From Bog-159 sp963738375 (GTDB taxonomy: Bacteria; Acidobacteriota; Terriglobia; Bryobacterales; Bryobacteraceae), in NCBI GenBank assembly GCA_963738375.1, contig CAVTWL010000010.1, positions 62,001 through 126,000 on the forward strand: 64,000 nucleotides of DNA. Direction: 5' to 3'. How positions within the stretch are numbered: the first letter of the stretch is position 1; every line of letters begins with the position of its first letter. The position numbers and the translations under genes were made by a program. The notes under the pieces were generated by a model. That model worked only from the letters and a program-made list of their open reading frames with translations. It had not been told where the DNA came from and did not search any database. This document shows, in pieces, positions 48,094-56,895 of this stretch.

Positions 48094-48134
48094 GTACCGG
48101 TACACGGGCAATCCGTAACGGTACAAATCCGGTA
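48094..48134. promoter_or_regulatory. Phased CGGTA repeats and GTACCGGTAC palindrome
   Basis: GTACCGGTAC (48094-48103) is a perfect palindrome; GTAACGGTAC follows at 48115-48124; a third CGGTA lies at 48130-48134. The CGGTA cores start at 48098, 48119 and 48130, spaced 21 and 11 bases, so they fall on one face of the helix. The site lies between the divergent PEP-CTERM and helix-hairpin-helix genes and looks like a cooperative regulator site. Confidence 0.45.
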
Positions 48135-48213
48135 GTGAAGGCAATATGATACGATGCCTGCTCCGCGGTCAGGCAAGCTGAAATTAACCCGCTGGAAACG
48201 AAAGGCTCACTAC

Positions 48214-48513
48214 ATGAAACTGACTCGATGGCTGCTGCTTCTCGCTGCGCTGACGCTCGCCGTAGCTCCCGCGCAGACGCCCGCCCCCACAGCTAAGGCG
48301 GCCGCCGCCGCGCCCGCAGCCAAAACCTTGGTTGACATCAATTCCGCGTCGGCGGACGATCTCGGCAAACTTCCGGGCATCGGTACTGCTTATGCCGACA
48401 AGATCGTCAAAGGCCGCCCGTACAATGCCAAGACCGATCTCACGCGCAAGAAGATTATTCCCGCCGCGACCTACGCGAAGATCAAAGACATGATCATCGC
48501 CAAGCAGAAGTAA
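48214..48513 (+). CDS. Exported helix-hairpin-helix (ComEA-like) protein
   Basis: A 99-residue protein with signal peptide (MKLTRWLLLLAALTLAVAPA), an Ala-rich linker, and one HhH unit: LVDINSASADDLGKLPGIGT, then AYADKIVKGRPYNAKTDLTR. The pattern matches the DNA-binding part of the competence protein ComEA, though many short exported proteins of this kind have no tested role. GAAAGG precedes the ATG. An upstream ATG (48154) is less likely. Confidence 0.75.
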   Translation: MKLTRWLLLLAALTLAVAPAQTPAPTAKAAAAAPAAKTLVDINSASADDLGKLPGIGTAYADKIVKGRPYNAKTDLTRKKIIPAATYAKIKDMIIAKQK

Positions 48514-48547
48514 CGTGGCAGGGCGGGTGCCAGCCGTGACCCCGAAA

Positions 48548-49606
48548 CTACGCCACCTTCCGCAGCCGGCTCACCCGCCCTACTTCCACCCACTCGACCA
48601 CCAGAATATTGCCCTCATGGTCGAAGCAAGCCCCATGCGGGCACACGAATTTGCCCGGCGTGAAATGGTCGCGCGTCTGTTTCCGCAGCTCTCCCCAAGT
48701 CTTCGCCGCGCTGTCGTCGCCCAGATTCGCGATCACCTTGTTATCCCGATCGATCAGCGTCACCCGCGCCCCCAGATCCGGAATCACGAACTCGCCGCGC
48801 CGCTCGCTGAAGTGGCACGGCAGATTCACGCCGCCGACAAATCCCGCGTGTTTGCCGTCCAGCGTGAAGTATTGCAGCCGCGCATTGCCGCGATCCGCTA
48901 CCAGCAGCAGCGGCTTCGGCCCGCGCAAATCCACCGTGATGCCGTGCGGGCAATCCAGCTGGCCCGGCTCTTTTCCCTTGCCGCCAAACGTGCGAATGTA
49001 TTCGCCCTTGCTGTTGTACTGGTTGATGTAGCTCGACCCGTAGCCGTCGCCGACGTAGATATCGCCGTTCGGCGCGATCGCCAGATTCGTCGGGCTGTAT
49101 TTGGTCGCCGGCTTGCCGTCGGCGCCAACCTTGTAGAACTCCGATTCCTTCGGATATCCCAGCGTGAAGACTTCCTCGCCATCCAGCGTGGTCTTCACCA
49201 CGATGCCGCGCTTGGTATCGCACAGATACAGAAACTCCTGCGTGCCTTCTTTGTGGATGTGCAGGCCGTGCGCTCCCCCTTGAAACTCCTTGCCCCACGA
49301 TTTCACGAACTTTCCCTGGTGGTCGAACACCACCATGGAATCGTGGCTTTCGCTCGCGTCGTTCACCGTGTGGTGCACGTAAATGCGCGCCTGCGAATCC
49401 TCGCACACGCCATGCGTATTGCCGTATTTGATGTTGGCCGGCAGTTCGCCCCAATCGTGGGTGCACTCGTATTTGTGGTCGCCCTCGCCCAGGATCGGCT
49501 TCGCGCTGCCTGACTTATTCTGTGCCCCTAAAATGAGCGGCCCGTAGCCTGCCATCGCGCCCGCCCCGATGCCGCGCAGAAATCCGCGCCTCGATGTTTC
49601 CGCCAT
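48548..49606 (-). CDS. Tat-exported NHL-type beta-propeller
   Basis: A 352-residue protein with a Tat signal, MAETSRRGFLRGIGAGAMAG. The propeller has NHL-like blades: GNTHGVCEDSQARIYVHHTV, SPTNLAIAPNGDIYVGDGYG, CPHGITVDLRGPKPLLLVAD and GKFVCPHGACFDHEGNILVV. His residues recur at blade centres (HGL, HGI, HGA). GAGGAGGC precedes the ATG, a regular ribosome binding site. The role is unknown; related proteins are peptidyl-amidating-lyase-like in fold. Confidence 0.8.
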   Translation of the reverse strand: MAETSRRGFLRGIGAGAMAGYGPLILGAQNKSGSAKPILGEGDHKYECTHDWGELPANIKYGNTHGVCEDSQARIYVHHTVNDASESHDSMVVFDHQGKFVKSWGKEFQGGAHGLHIHKEGTQEFLYLCDTKRGIVVKTTLDGEEVFTLGYPKESEFYKVGADGKPATKYSPTNLAIAPNGDIYVGDGYGSSYINQYNSKGEYIRTFGGKGKEPGQLDCPHGITVDLRGPKPLLLVADRGNARLQYFTLDGKHAGFVGGVNLPCHFSERRGEFVIPDLGARVTLIDRDNKVIANLGDDSAAKTWGELRKQTRDHFTPGKFVCPHGACFDHEGNILVVEWVEVGRVSRLRKVA

Positions 49607-49643
49607 ATCGCCTCCTCTGAACGGCCCTCACTAATGCGTGCGC

Positions 49644-49649
49644 TATTTT
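49644..49649 (+). promoter_or_regulatory. -10-like element, leaderless-type start
   Basis: TATTTT ends six bases before ATG 49656 of the alcohol dehydrogenase gene, which has no ribosome binding site. Confidence 0.35.
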
Positions 49650-49655
49650 ACCAGA

Positions 49656-50791
49656 ATGTGTTTTCATGGTCATGTGACGGTCTCTGCTTTCAGCTTTCCC
49701 ACCACCATCCTGTTCGGCGCGGGCGCAGTGAACAGACTGCCTGAAGAATTGAGCAAGAGCGGCATGTCCCGTCCGCTGCTGGTCACTGATGCGGGACTCG
49801 CCCGCACGCCCGTCTTTCAGCGCGTCGTGAGCCTACGCTACCGATGCAGCCGTTTTCTCCGCCGTCGAACCCAATCCCACCGAGCAGAACGTGCTCGACG
49901 GGCTGGCCGCCTATCAACAGAATCGCTGCAACGGCATCGTCGGAATAGGCGGAGGGTCGCCCCTCGACGCCGCCAAGGCCATCCGCCTGAAAGTCACTCA
50001 CGAACTGCCCCTCGCCGAATATGACGATCTGCTGGACGGCGCCGATCGCATCTCCGCCAATCTGCCGCCGTATATTGCCATCGCCACCACCTCCGGCACC
50101 GGCAGCGAAGTCTCGCGATCCACCGTCATCACCCTCGCCGCGACGAACCGCAAGACCGTGGTCTTCAGCCCGCACCTGATCCCTACGCTGGCCATCGCCG
50201 ATCCCGAATTGACCCTCGATCTGCCGCCGCACCTCACCGCCGGTACCGGCATGGACGCCTTCACCCACAATGTCGAGGCTTATATCTCGAAGGGTTCCAT
50301 CCCATCTGCGACGCCATCGCGCTTTCCGGCGCGCGCATGGTCTGGGAGAATCTGCCGCGCGTGATGGCCGATCCGCACGACCTGGAAGCGCGTTCCCAAA
50401 TGATGATGGCTTCCATCATGGGCGCCATCGCATTTCAGAAAGGATTGGGCGCCGTGCATTCGCTGGCGCACCCGCTATCCTCGGATTGCGGCATGCATCA
50501 CGGCACGTCGAACGCGGTGCTGCTGCCCGTCGTGCTGGAGTACAATCGCCCGGCCGTCGGCGCAGCGCCTGCACGATCTGGAAGCGCAGTTCGGCGGCGG
50601 CGACATCGTCGAACTGGTGCGCGATCTGAACCGGCGCTTCGGCATCGCGCCGCGGCTGCGCGATTATGGCGTTACCGAAGCCGATGCTGCCCGCGCTCGC
50701 CGATAAGGCGTTCCAGGATGGTTGCCATCAACTGAACCCGCGCCCCTGCACACGCGAGGATCTGCTGGCGCTTTACCGCGCCGCTTTGTGA
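49656..50791 (+). CDS. Iron-containing alcohol dehydrogenase (frameshifted)
   Basis: A group III Fe-dependent alcohol dehydrogenase of about 378 residues. N-terminal TTILFGAGAVNRLPEELSKS, NAD region GIVGIGGGSPLDAAKAIRLK, IAIATTSGTGSEVSRSTVIT, then metal ligands in TAGTGMDAFTHNVEAYISKG, GAVHSLAHPLSSDCGMHHGT (His, His). The C-terminal end ALADKAFQDGCHQLNPRPCT reaches LLALYRAAL. Four single-base changes near 49835, 50298, 50560 and 50690 split it. ATG 49656 is six bases after TATTTT; GTG 49674 is an alternative start. Confidence 0.85.
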
Positions 50792-50815
50792 AACGGGCTA
50801 CACTAGCAGTGTCAG

Positions 50816-51319
50816 ATGCAAGTCTTGCAAGCCGGACAACATAAGCTGATCTTCCTGGAACTGGAACCGGAACTGGTGGCGAATATCGCCAAGCAGGCCG
50901 GCTTCGATGCCAAGTTGAAGGACACGCAGCGCAGTATCGCTTGGATCTTACGGCGGCGGGACGCCAGGCGCCGCTGCTGCTGTTCGATGCCGCCGATCCC
51001 GCCAACCTCGGCTGGTTTTCGCGCTGCCAGTTTTATATCGATGGCCGCAGCGGCGGCGTGATGCAAACGCCCATCAGCCTGGCCAACAAGCGCGACCGCG
51101 GCGGCAAGGCGCAGCCCTATTCGGTGCGCGTGAATATCGCCAAGGAACTGCCCGCCAGTTTCCGCTTGCCGGGCAAACAGCCGCTCACCGAACAGGTCCT
51201 GTACGCGCTGCTCTTCAATTTCCTGAGCGCGCTGATGAAGACCGGCGTAGCGGTATGCGGTGGTAACCGCCGTGCAGGCGCTGGCCGGCCGCACCGAAGG
51301 CATCGGTCCGCGCAACTAA
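50816..51319 (+). CDS. Hypothetical protein (frameshifted)
   Basis: About 167 residues after correction of two base changes (near 50940 and 51258). It reads MQVLQAGQHKLIFLELEPEL, then LDLTAAGRQAPLLLFDAADP, GWFSRCQFYIDGRSGGVMQT, PISLANKRDRGGKAQPYSVR and a C-terminus AVQALAGRTEGIGPRN. No signal or membrane segment. Its TAA overlaps the likely TonB stop in CTAA. Family not recognised. Confidence 0.55.
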
Positions 51320-52064
51320 TCATCCGCAAGTTGAAGTTCACGTCGATCACGGTCGCCACTTCGACCGGCTCGCCATTCAAGTAAGTCGGCCGGAAGATCC
51401 ATTGCTGCACCGCTGCCGCCGCGGCCGGAACCAGGAGCGGGTTTCCACTCACCGCCCGAAGATTGATAACCGTGCCTTCTCGCGAAATGACCGCTTCCAG
51501 CCGTACGGTTCCTGAAACGCGCGCCGCGATGGCAAGCCTTGGATAAATCGGCTGCGGGCCGGAGATCAGCCGGCTTGCCTGAACCGCCCCTCCCACTCGT
51601 ATCCGCGTCCACTGCGCCGGGGGCGCGGTCGGTTTCACCACCGGCATCGGCGGCGGCGCCTTCCCTGCCGTGGCCAGCAGACCCTCGATCAACGAATTGC
51701 CGGGTCCGCCGGGAGCACTCAAACCGCCCGCCACGCCGCCCGCATCGGTCAGTGACGGCGCGAGGTCGATATCGTGAATCGTGGCAGCTTCCCGCGGGAT
51801 TTCTGTCGGCGTCACCAGCCCCGTGGTTGTGAACTGGGGGGGGACCACGGCCGCTGCCTTGGCCGCCGCCGGGTGTGGTACATGATGCGGCAACCCTCGC
51901 GGCGGTTCCGGTAAAGTGACGGCAAAGAAATGGTGCGGCAGCGCATCCGTTCCAATCAACGGTACCAGGACAGCCAGACCGATGACAGCGAGTTGGCCAA
52001 GCGTGGAAACCGCCACGGTCCACGGCTTGCGCGTGCGTTCAGAGACACCGATAGCGTCGAACAT
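51316..52064 (-). CDS. TonB-like energy transducer
   Basis: ATG 52064 has GGAGG seven bases upstream and encodes MFDAIGVSERTRKPWTVAVS, one membrane anchor (LGQLAVIGLAVLVPLI), a Pro-rich periplasmic linker (PPPMPVVKPTAPPAQWTRI) and a C-terminal TonB domain: SGPQPIYPRLAIAARVSGTV, LEAVISREGTVINLRAVSGN, QQWIFRPTYLNGEPVEVATV, ending IDVNFNLR. The open frame runs on to 51117, antisense to the facing gene; one missing base would give the stop at 51316-51318. No exbB or exbD is nearby. Confidence 0.85.
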
Positions 52065-52153
52065 TTCAGCCTCCATTTGTCTGATGTAATTGATCTGACC
52101 GGTCTGACTGATTCGACACCCGGGCAGCTAACTAAGTTCCGCGCCCCGCCCCG

Positions 52154-53110
52154 TTAAGCGCCGGTAACTTTTACCAGCCGCATCAACTCGTCATCGGTGG
52201 AGTCGTTAGGCACCGAGCACCCAGGCGTCAGGATGAACTTTTTTCCCGCGGCCGCGCGCGCCGCTTGCGCCTGCTTCCGCATGTCGTCCTCCGAAAGCTG
52301 GCGGAAATTCTTCTCGTCGATCCCCGCCATCAACACACCGTCGAACTTCGCGCGCATCTCCGCGATCGGGCGGCCCGTTCCGAAATTCGAATAATTGATT
52401 GCCGTCACGTGCCATCCCTTCGTAAAGCGATCCAGGTATACTTTGTCGCCATGCAGATGCAGCGTATTCAACGGCGCTCCGCTGGCCGCCTCCAGAATCA
52501 GCTTGTCGAACGGCTCGCTGAATTTCGCGTAATCGTCCTGCGTCATAATGCCGTCCTGCGCATTGGCGATGGCCAGGAAAATGCCCGCCGCTCCTGCTGC
52601 GATGGCCTTCCGCGCATGGCTCGCTTCGGATTCCGCGATGGCTTCGAGCGCGGCGAGCAGAGCTTTGGGGTCTTCCTGTTTCAGCCTCGCCACCTCTTCC
52701 GGCGTCGACATCTTCTCCGCCACGTTCCAAGGGTTGAAAATCGTCTCCAGAAAATAGGCTTGGCCTTTCAGCCCATCGCGAATCAAAGCCAGCGCCTTCA
52801 GTTGCTCGGGAAACGGATCGTTCACCACCTTCAACTCATGCCATTTCCCCGCGGGCCGGGGAAAGGGATAGTCGCTCATTACCTTCACCAGGTCGGTATG
52901 AAACTGGCGATGGAATGCGAGCGTTGCTGCCGCCAGACGCTCGCCCGGCTGCTTCTCCAGCCCGAAATGATGCCAGTAAGTGAACGGCGTCCGGTCCACA
53001 TCCTGACCTTTCAGCGCGCGATCCACGCGCTGTTTGCCGGTCATTTTCTGGGTTGCGGCGGCCAGTGCGCCGGCGGCCGACACAGTGAGAAAGTGGCGTC
53101 GTGAGAACAT
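52154..53110 (-). CDS. Tat-exported uroporphyrinogen decarboxylase (URO-D)-family protein
   Basis: ATG 53110 yields a twin-Arg signal MFSRRHFLTVSAAGALAA. The mature protein is a URO-D/methylcobamide:CoM methyltransferase-like TIM barrel of about 300 residues: KQRVDRALKGQDVDRTPFTY, HTDLVKVMSDYPFPRPAGKW, AIAAGAAGIFLAIANAQDGI, LNTLHLHGDKVYLDRF and KKFILTPGCSVPNDST. The last block matches the Cys-containing end of corrinoid methyltransferases. Export of this fold is unusual. It is the third gene in an operon with the DUF711 protein. Confidence 0.82.
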   Translation of the reverse strand: MFSRRHFLTVSAAGALAAATQKMTGKQRVDRALKGQDVDRTPFTYWHHFGLEKQPGERLAAATLAFHRQFHTDLVKVMSDYPFPRPAGKWHELKVVNDPFPEQLKALALIRDGLKGQAYFLETIFNPWNVAEKMSTPEEVARLKQEDPKALLAALEAIAESEASHARKAIAAGAAGIFLAIANAQDGIMTQDDYAKFSEPFDKLILEAASGAPLNTLHLHGDKVYLDRFTKGWHVTAINYSNFGTGRPIAEMRAKFDGVLMAGIDEKNFRQLSEDDMRKQAQAARAAAGKKFILTPGCSVPNDSTDDELMRLVKVTGA

Positions 53111-53129
53111 GCCTACATCAAACCACGGA

Positions 53130-54362
53130 TTAGCCGATCGTACGGATCGTCGCATTCACCATCGAAGGGTCGTTGAACCTGGTTCTCTGTCCCGCCCGCA
53201 TTCCTTTTACGGGCAGCAGGCGCGCCGTCAGCGGTTTCTTCCACTTAACGGCCAACGTGGCGACATCGCCCATGATGCGTTCGATCTGCCCGGCCGTCGT
53301 ATCGCCCGCCATGGGTACCGTGTCCAGGCCGGTGGCGCAAACGGCGGAGTAAGCCAGTAGCGCATCCAAATCACAGGTTCCTTCGCTCCATCGTTGAGCC
53401 AGAACGTTGTCTTCCAATACCGGCAGCATCAATCCAGAAAACCCGGCGCGTTTTACCGGCGCCGCCTGCACGGCTTTGGTGATGATTCCCGCCGCCGTCA
53501 TGGTGCCGCTCATTCCAAATTTGACGCCCGTAAACTTCTCGATCGCCGCCCCAATCGAAACCTCCTTCAAAGGTGCGGGCGTGGCATCCAGGCCCATGTA
53601 TTCCCAGCCTGTTTCCTTCTCGATCTGATGCGCCATCTTCTCCAGCGCCATTGCATGAAAGCTCAGTTCGCGCGTGAGATGGTCCGTTGCCAGCGGCGCG
53701 TTGCCGCCGGTCTGAGCGAAAACCCGTTCCACCACATTCGCGCTCTCCGTGCCAATCGCGAAGCAATGGCCCCCTCCCAGGTGATAGGCGCCAGGATAAA
53801 ACGGCCCATACGGCGCCAGCATGGCAGTGGCGGCAAAATTGAAATTCGCGGCGCTGCCCGAACTGTGGTCGGCCAGGAACTTCACCAGTTTCGCCGCGGC
53901 CCTCACGCACCTCCACTGGACGCCGTCTTCTCCTCCAATCATCAGACTGGCTTTCAGGTTACTGGTCGATACCAGGATCTCCGCCAAGGTTTGCGCTTGC
54001 GCGGCATCTTCGATGTCCAGCATCATCGCCGGCCCAATATTCGCTAAGAACGACTCTTTCGCCGCCAGCGCATCGTATTCGCGAAAGAATCGCAGCGTTT
54101 CCGCCTGCGATAGTCCGCCCGCGTATTCCGGGAACGGCTGCGTCGCAATTCGCAGCGTTTCAACCGTATAGCCCCCTGATTCCACGAGCCGCTTTGCCCG
54201 GCGCAGCATCTGCAAAGCATCTTGCACTTGCGCCTGGTAGTGCGCGCGATCCAGCTTCACAAACGCGGTTACCGTGCGCACCTTCGGCCGCGCGCGGTCC
54301 TCCGCCGCCGCCATGTACGCGCCCGAAAGCAACGCTCCGCCTACAAACTGCCTCCGATTCAT
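53130..54362 (-). CDS. Exported DUF711 (UPF0210)-like protein
   Basis: A 410-residue protein with a Tat-like signal MNRRQFVGGALLSGAYMAAA. The DUF711 pattern is visible in TVTAFVKLDRAHYQAQVQDA, AKESFLANIGPAMMLDIEDA, GPFYPGAYHLGGGHCFAIGT, MGLDATPAPLKEVSIGAAIE, and GFSGLMLPVLEDNVLAQRWS. The family has no firm function. It overlaps the upstream gene by four bases and is 19 bases from the URO-D gene, so three genes form one operon. Confidence 0.82.
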   Translation of the reverse strand: MNRRQFVGGALLSGAYMAAAEDRARPKVRTVTAFVKLDRAHYQAQVQDALQMLRRAKRLVESGGYTVETLRIATQPFPEYAGGLSQAETLRFFREYDALAAKESFLANIGPAMMLDIEDAAQAQTLAEILVSTSNLKASLMIGGEDGVQWRCVRAAAKLVKFLADHSSGSAANFNFAATAMLAPYGPFYPGAYHLGGGHCFAIGTESANVVERVFAQTGGNAPLATDHLTRELSFHAMALEKMAHQIEKETGWEYMGLDATPAPLKEVSIGAAIEKFTGVKFGMSGTMTAAGIITKAVQAAPVKRAGFSGLMLPVLEDNVLAQRWSEGTCDLDALLAYSAVCATGLDTVPMAGDTTAGQIERIMGDVATLAVKWKKPLTARLLPVKGMRAGQRTRFNDPSMVNATIRTIG

Positions 54363-55918
54363 GCTTCCCTCCCCACTTCGATGATTGCGGAACGCAGGCG
54401 CGCGTGCCGCTGCATCAGATGAAGGTAGCGTGCTTCGTCGCAGCCGCTCTTGGCGCGGATGATCGCCTCCATCGCTTCATCGCCGGCTGCCCATCCCCGT
54501 GCCTCCGCGAATTGCCGCAGTGCCGGTTCGCCGCCATTCATCCATGCGCATCCGAGTGCGAGACTGCGCGTGCGGAAATGGTCCCACTCTCCATGCGCCG
54601 CATCCGCGCACTCATACAGCATGTACGATCTTGCCAGCTTTGCCAGAGTCGTGCGCGAGCTGCGATAGCCGGACGTCCGCCGCATGCGCGCTTCCTCCCG
54701 CTCCACCAGATGCGCCGCCTCCGCTTCGAGTGGACGAAATCCCAGTTTGCGATAAAACCAGAAGGCCCCCGAATCCAGTGCTTCGTCGTTCTCATGGCCG
54801 ATCTGATACGGATCGACGGCAAAGCATCTCACACCCAAGATCTGGCGCAAGAGGCGCAGAAGCCGCGCGTACAGCCACGCCGATTCGCCCTCGCGAAACG
54901 TGTAATAGAGGTTGAACCCCACTTCGGCTCGCTCAAACAGGGAGAGCGCTTCCACGTATCCGGCAGGTACGCCATTCTTGAAAAACATGCCGCCCAGGTA
55001 CGCCCGCAACGGCAGCCGCCACTCCGCCGGCAAGCCCATAAAAACGATCTCGACGCCCCGCCCCGCGTCCGCGCGAAAAACACGTGCCGCGTCGGGGTGC
55101 GTGAATCCGTATAGCTCGCGATACCGCACCGCGGAAGTATCCAGGATGAGATCGAGCGCCTTCCGTGCTTCCGGCTTCGTCAGTTGCTTAACCGGCAGCG
55201 GCGCGCCGGCGAGTTCTTTTTCCAGGGAGATATCGGTGCGCCGCAACAGCGGCATACGGTGAAAGAACGGCTTGCGCGGCGGCCATCGCTGGCGCGATCG
55301 GCTGGCGCGCGGCGCGATTTTCCAAAGCAATAGCGGCTCGGCCGATTCGTAAAGATCCGCGCGATCCCGCGCGCTCAGCGGCAAGGCTTCGATCCGTTCC
55401 ACCAGCCACTGAAGGCTAGTCATGCGCCGGGGCCGCGCCGCATCCACCCATAAACGAAAGGGGACATGCGCTTCCACCGGCCAATCCTCGCCGGCCAGCG
55501 GCAGGCATCGCCGCATCACCGCGCCCAATCGCTCCGGCTGTTCGTAGTTCTCCCAATCGATGTCGATATCGCGCGGATATCGCGCCGCAAGCTGCCGCGC
55601 CACGTCGTAGCTGAAGACCGCCGAAAACGACGTCCCGGCTATGCCCGACACCTCGGCTTCTTCCAACGGCGCCAGATCCCGCAACGGCGCGACGCGCGCC
55701 GCGAAAGATGACAACAATGCTTCCGTTTGCCGCATCGCCTCGACGCTTGGCGGGTACGCGCGCAGAAACAGCAGGCATTCGTGCAGCCGGATCAACGAGC
55801 CTGCATCGCGGAAACGCGCGCAACCAATCTCTTCGAGCAACCGGTAGAGAGGCCACAGATCCGGCGCCCCATACCGCGACTTCCAATTTTCCAGCCGCGC
55901 GACCAGATTCGTGGACAT
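54359..55918 (-). CDS. Large hypothetical protein with GNAT-like C-terminus
   Basis: A 519-residue soluble protein beginning MSTNLVARLENWKSRYGAPD. The N-terminal half is helical (EEIGCARFRDAGSLIRLHEC) and includes SYDVARQLAARYPRDIDIDW. The C-terminal part (YVEALSLFERAEVGFNLYYT, FREGESAWLYARLLRLLRQI, DPYQIGHENDEALDSGAFWF, YRKLGFRP) recalls GNAT acetyltransferases, with the FYRKLGF element. It leads the operon with the DUF711 and URO-D genes. The family is unknown to me. Confidence 0.7.
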   Translation of the reverse strand: MSTNLVARLENWKSRYGAPDLWPLYRLLEEIGCARFRDAGSLIRLHECLLFLRAYPPSVEAMRQTEALLSSFAARVAPLRDLAPLEEAEVSGIAGTSFSAVFSYDVARQLAARYPRDIDIDWENYEQPERLGAVMRRCLPLAGEDWPVEAHVPFRLWVDAARPRRMTSLQWLVERIEALPLSARDRADLYESAEPLLLWKIAPRASRSRQRWPPRKPFFHRMPLLRRTDISLEKELAGAPLPVKQLTKPEARKALDLILDTSAVRYRELYGFTHPDAARVFRADAGRGVEIVFMGLPAEWRLPLRAYLGGMFFKNGVPAGYVEALSLFERAEVGFNLYYTFREGESAWLYARLLRLLRQILGVRCFAVDPYQIGHENDEALDSGAFWFYRKLGFRPLEAEAAHLVEREEARMRRTSGYRSSRTTLAKLARSYMLYECADAAHGEWDHFRTRSLALGCAWMNGGEPALRQFAEARGWAAGDEAMEAIIRAKSGCDEARYLHLMQRHARLRSAIIEVGREA

Positions 55919-55967
55919 TGGTTTGAGCTTATTACACGGCTCTCTCTGTTGCTACACTGATCGCCAG

Positions 55968-56886
55968 ATGCCTCGAAAATGGATTGGAATTCGGTCCAGC
56001 GCCGTGCTGACGATTCTGGGCAGTGCCGCCTCATTATTGTTCGCTGGTCTCACCTGGTTTAGCGCCTACCGTTCCCCGCCCCCGCAATCCATAGCGATGC
56101 CCATTCCGTTCAAGGCGCTCATGATCGGCCTCGCCGCGGTGATCGCCGCCTTCTCTCTCTGGGGATTGGCTACCGGCATCGCCATTTTTATGCGCCGCTC
56201 CTGGGCGCGGATCTCGATGGTAGTCTTCGCCGCGATCCTGACGCTCACCTGCGGCGGCGGTATGCTGGCAGTGCTCGCCGTTCAATTGCCCGTTACGCCC
56301 GGCGTGGATCCGGCGGTTCTCGCAGCCACCCGATGGGGAATTGCGGGCAGCTACGGAGCAATGGCAGCCATCGGTATCTGGTGGCTGGCGATGTTCAATC
56401 GCGCACGCGCCAAGGAATATTTTCGCGGGCTTGGGCCTGACGCGCCGTCCCCGCGTCCGCTGAGCATCAGCATCGTCGCGTGGTACCTGCTCATCGGCGC
56501 GGCATTCATGATATCCCTCGGCGTTGCTGCGCTTCCCGGCGATGTTGTTCGGCGCCATCCTCACGGGGTGGGCAGCGGCCCTGCTGTATGCCGCGATGGG
56601 AGCGATTCAAGTCTGCATCGGCGCGGGTCTCATCCATTTGTGGGAGAAGGCGCGTGCCGGGGCGATCCTCTACTTCGCTTTTTCAATTGCAAACGGCGGC
56701 GTCTCGTTCCTCGGTTCGGGCTATGCCAGGATCCTGGCTCGGATGCAAACGGAGATGCCTCGATTTTTCCTCCAAGGTGCGCCACCCATCCAACCCGTGT
56801 CCGCCTGGATCCTGGCGCCTCTCACCATCGGCTTCGGCGCGATTCCTATTTACTTCCTGGTGCGCCGCAAGTCCGCCTTTCGCTAA
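55968..56886 (+). CDS. Polytopic membrane protein (frameshifted)
   Basis: About 305 residues with six to eight membrane segments. N-terminal helices: SSAVLTILGSAASLLFAGLT, KALMIGLAAVIAAFSLWGLA, ISMVVFAAILTLTCGGGMLA. After one base change near 56538 the frame continues as AMLFGAILTGWAAALLYAAM, ILYFAFSIANGGVSFLGSGY and ILAPLTIGFGAIPIYFLVRR. No family recognised. It converges on the PQQ-propeller gene with nine bases between stops. Confidence 0.6.
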
Positions 56887-56895
56887 CCGCGGCGG

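Noticed and set aside
51117..51315. C-terminal extension of TonB
   Set aside because: The sequence is antisense to the facing gene, basic and Cys-rich, and unlike any TonB end; the shared CTAA stop geometry supports the end at 51316.
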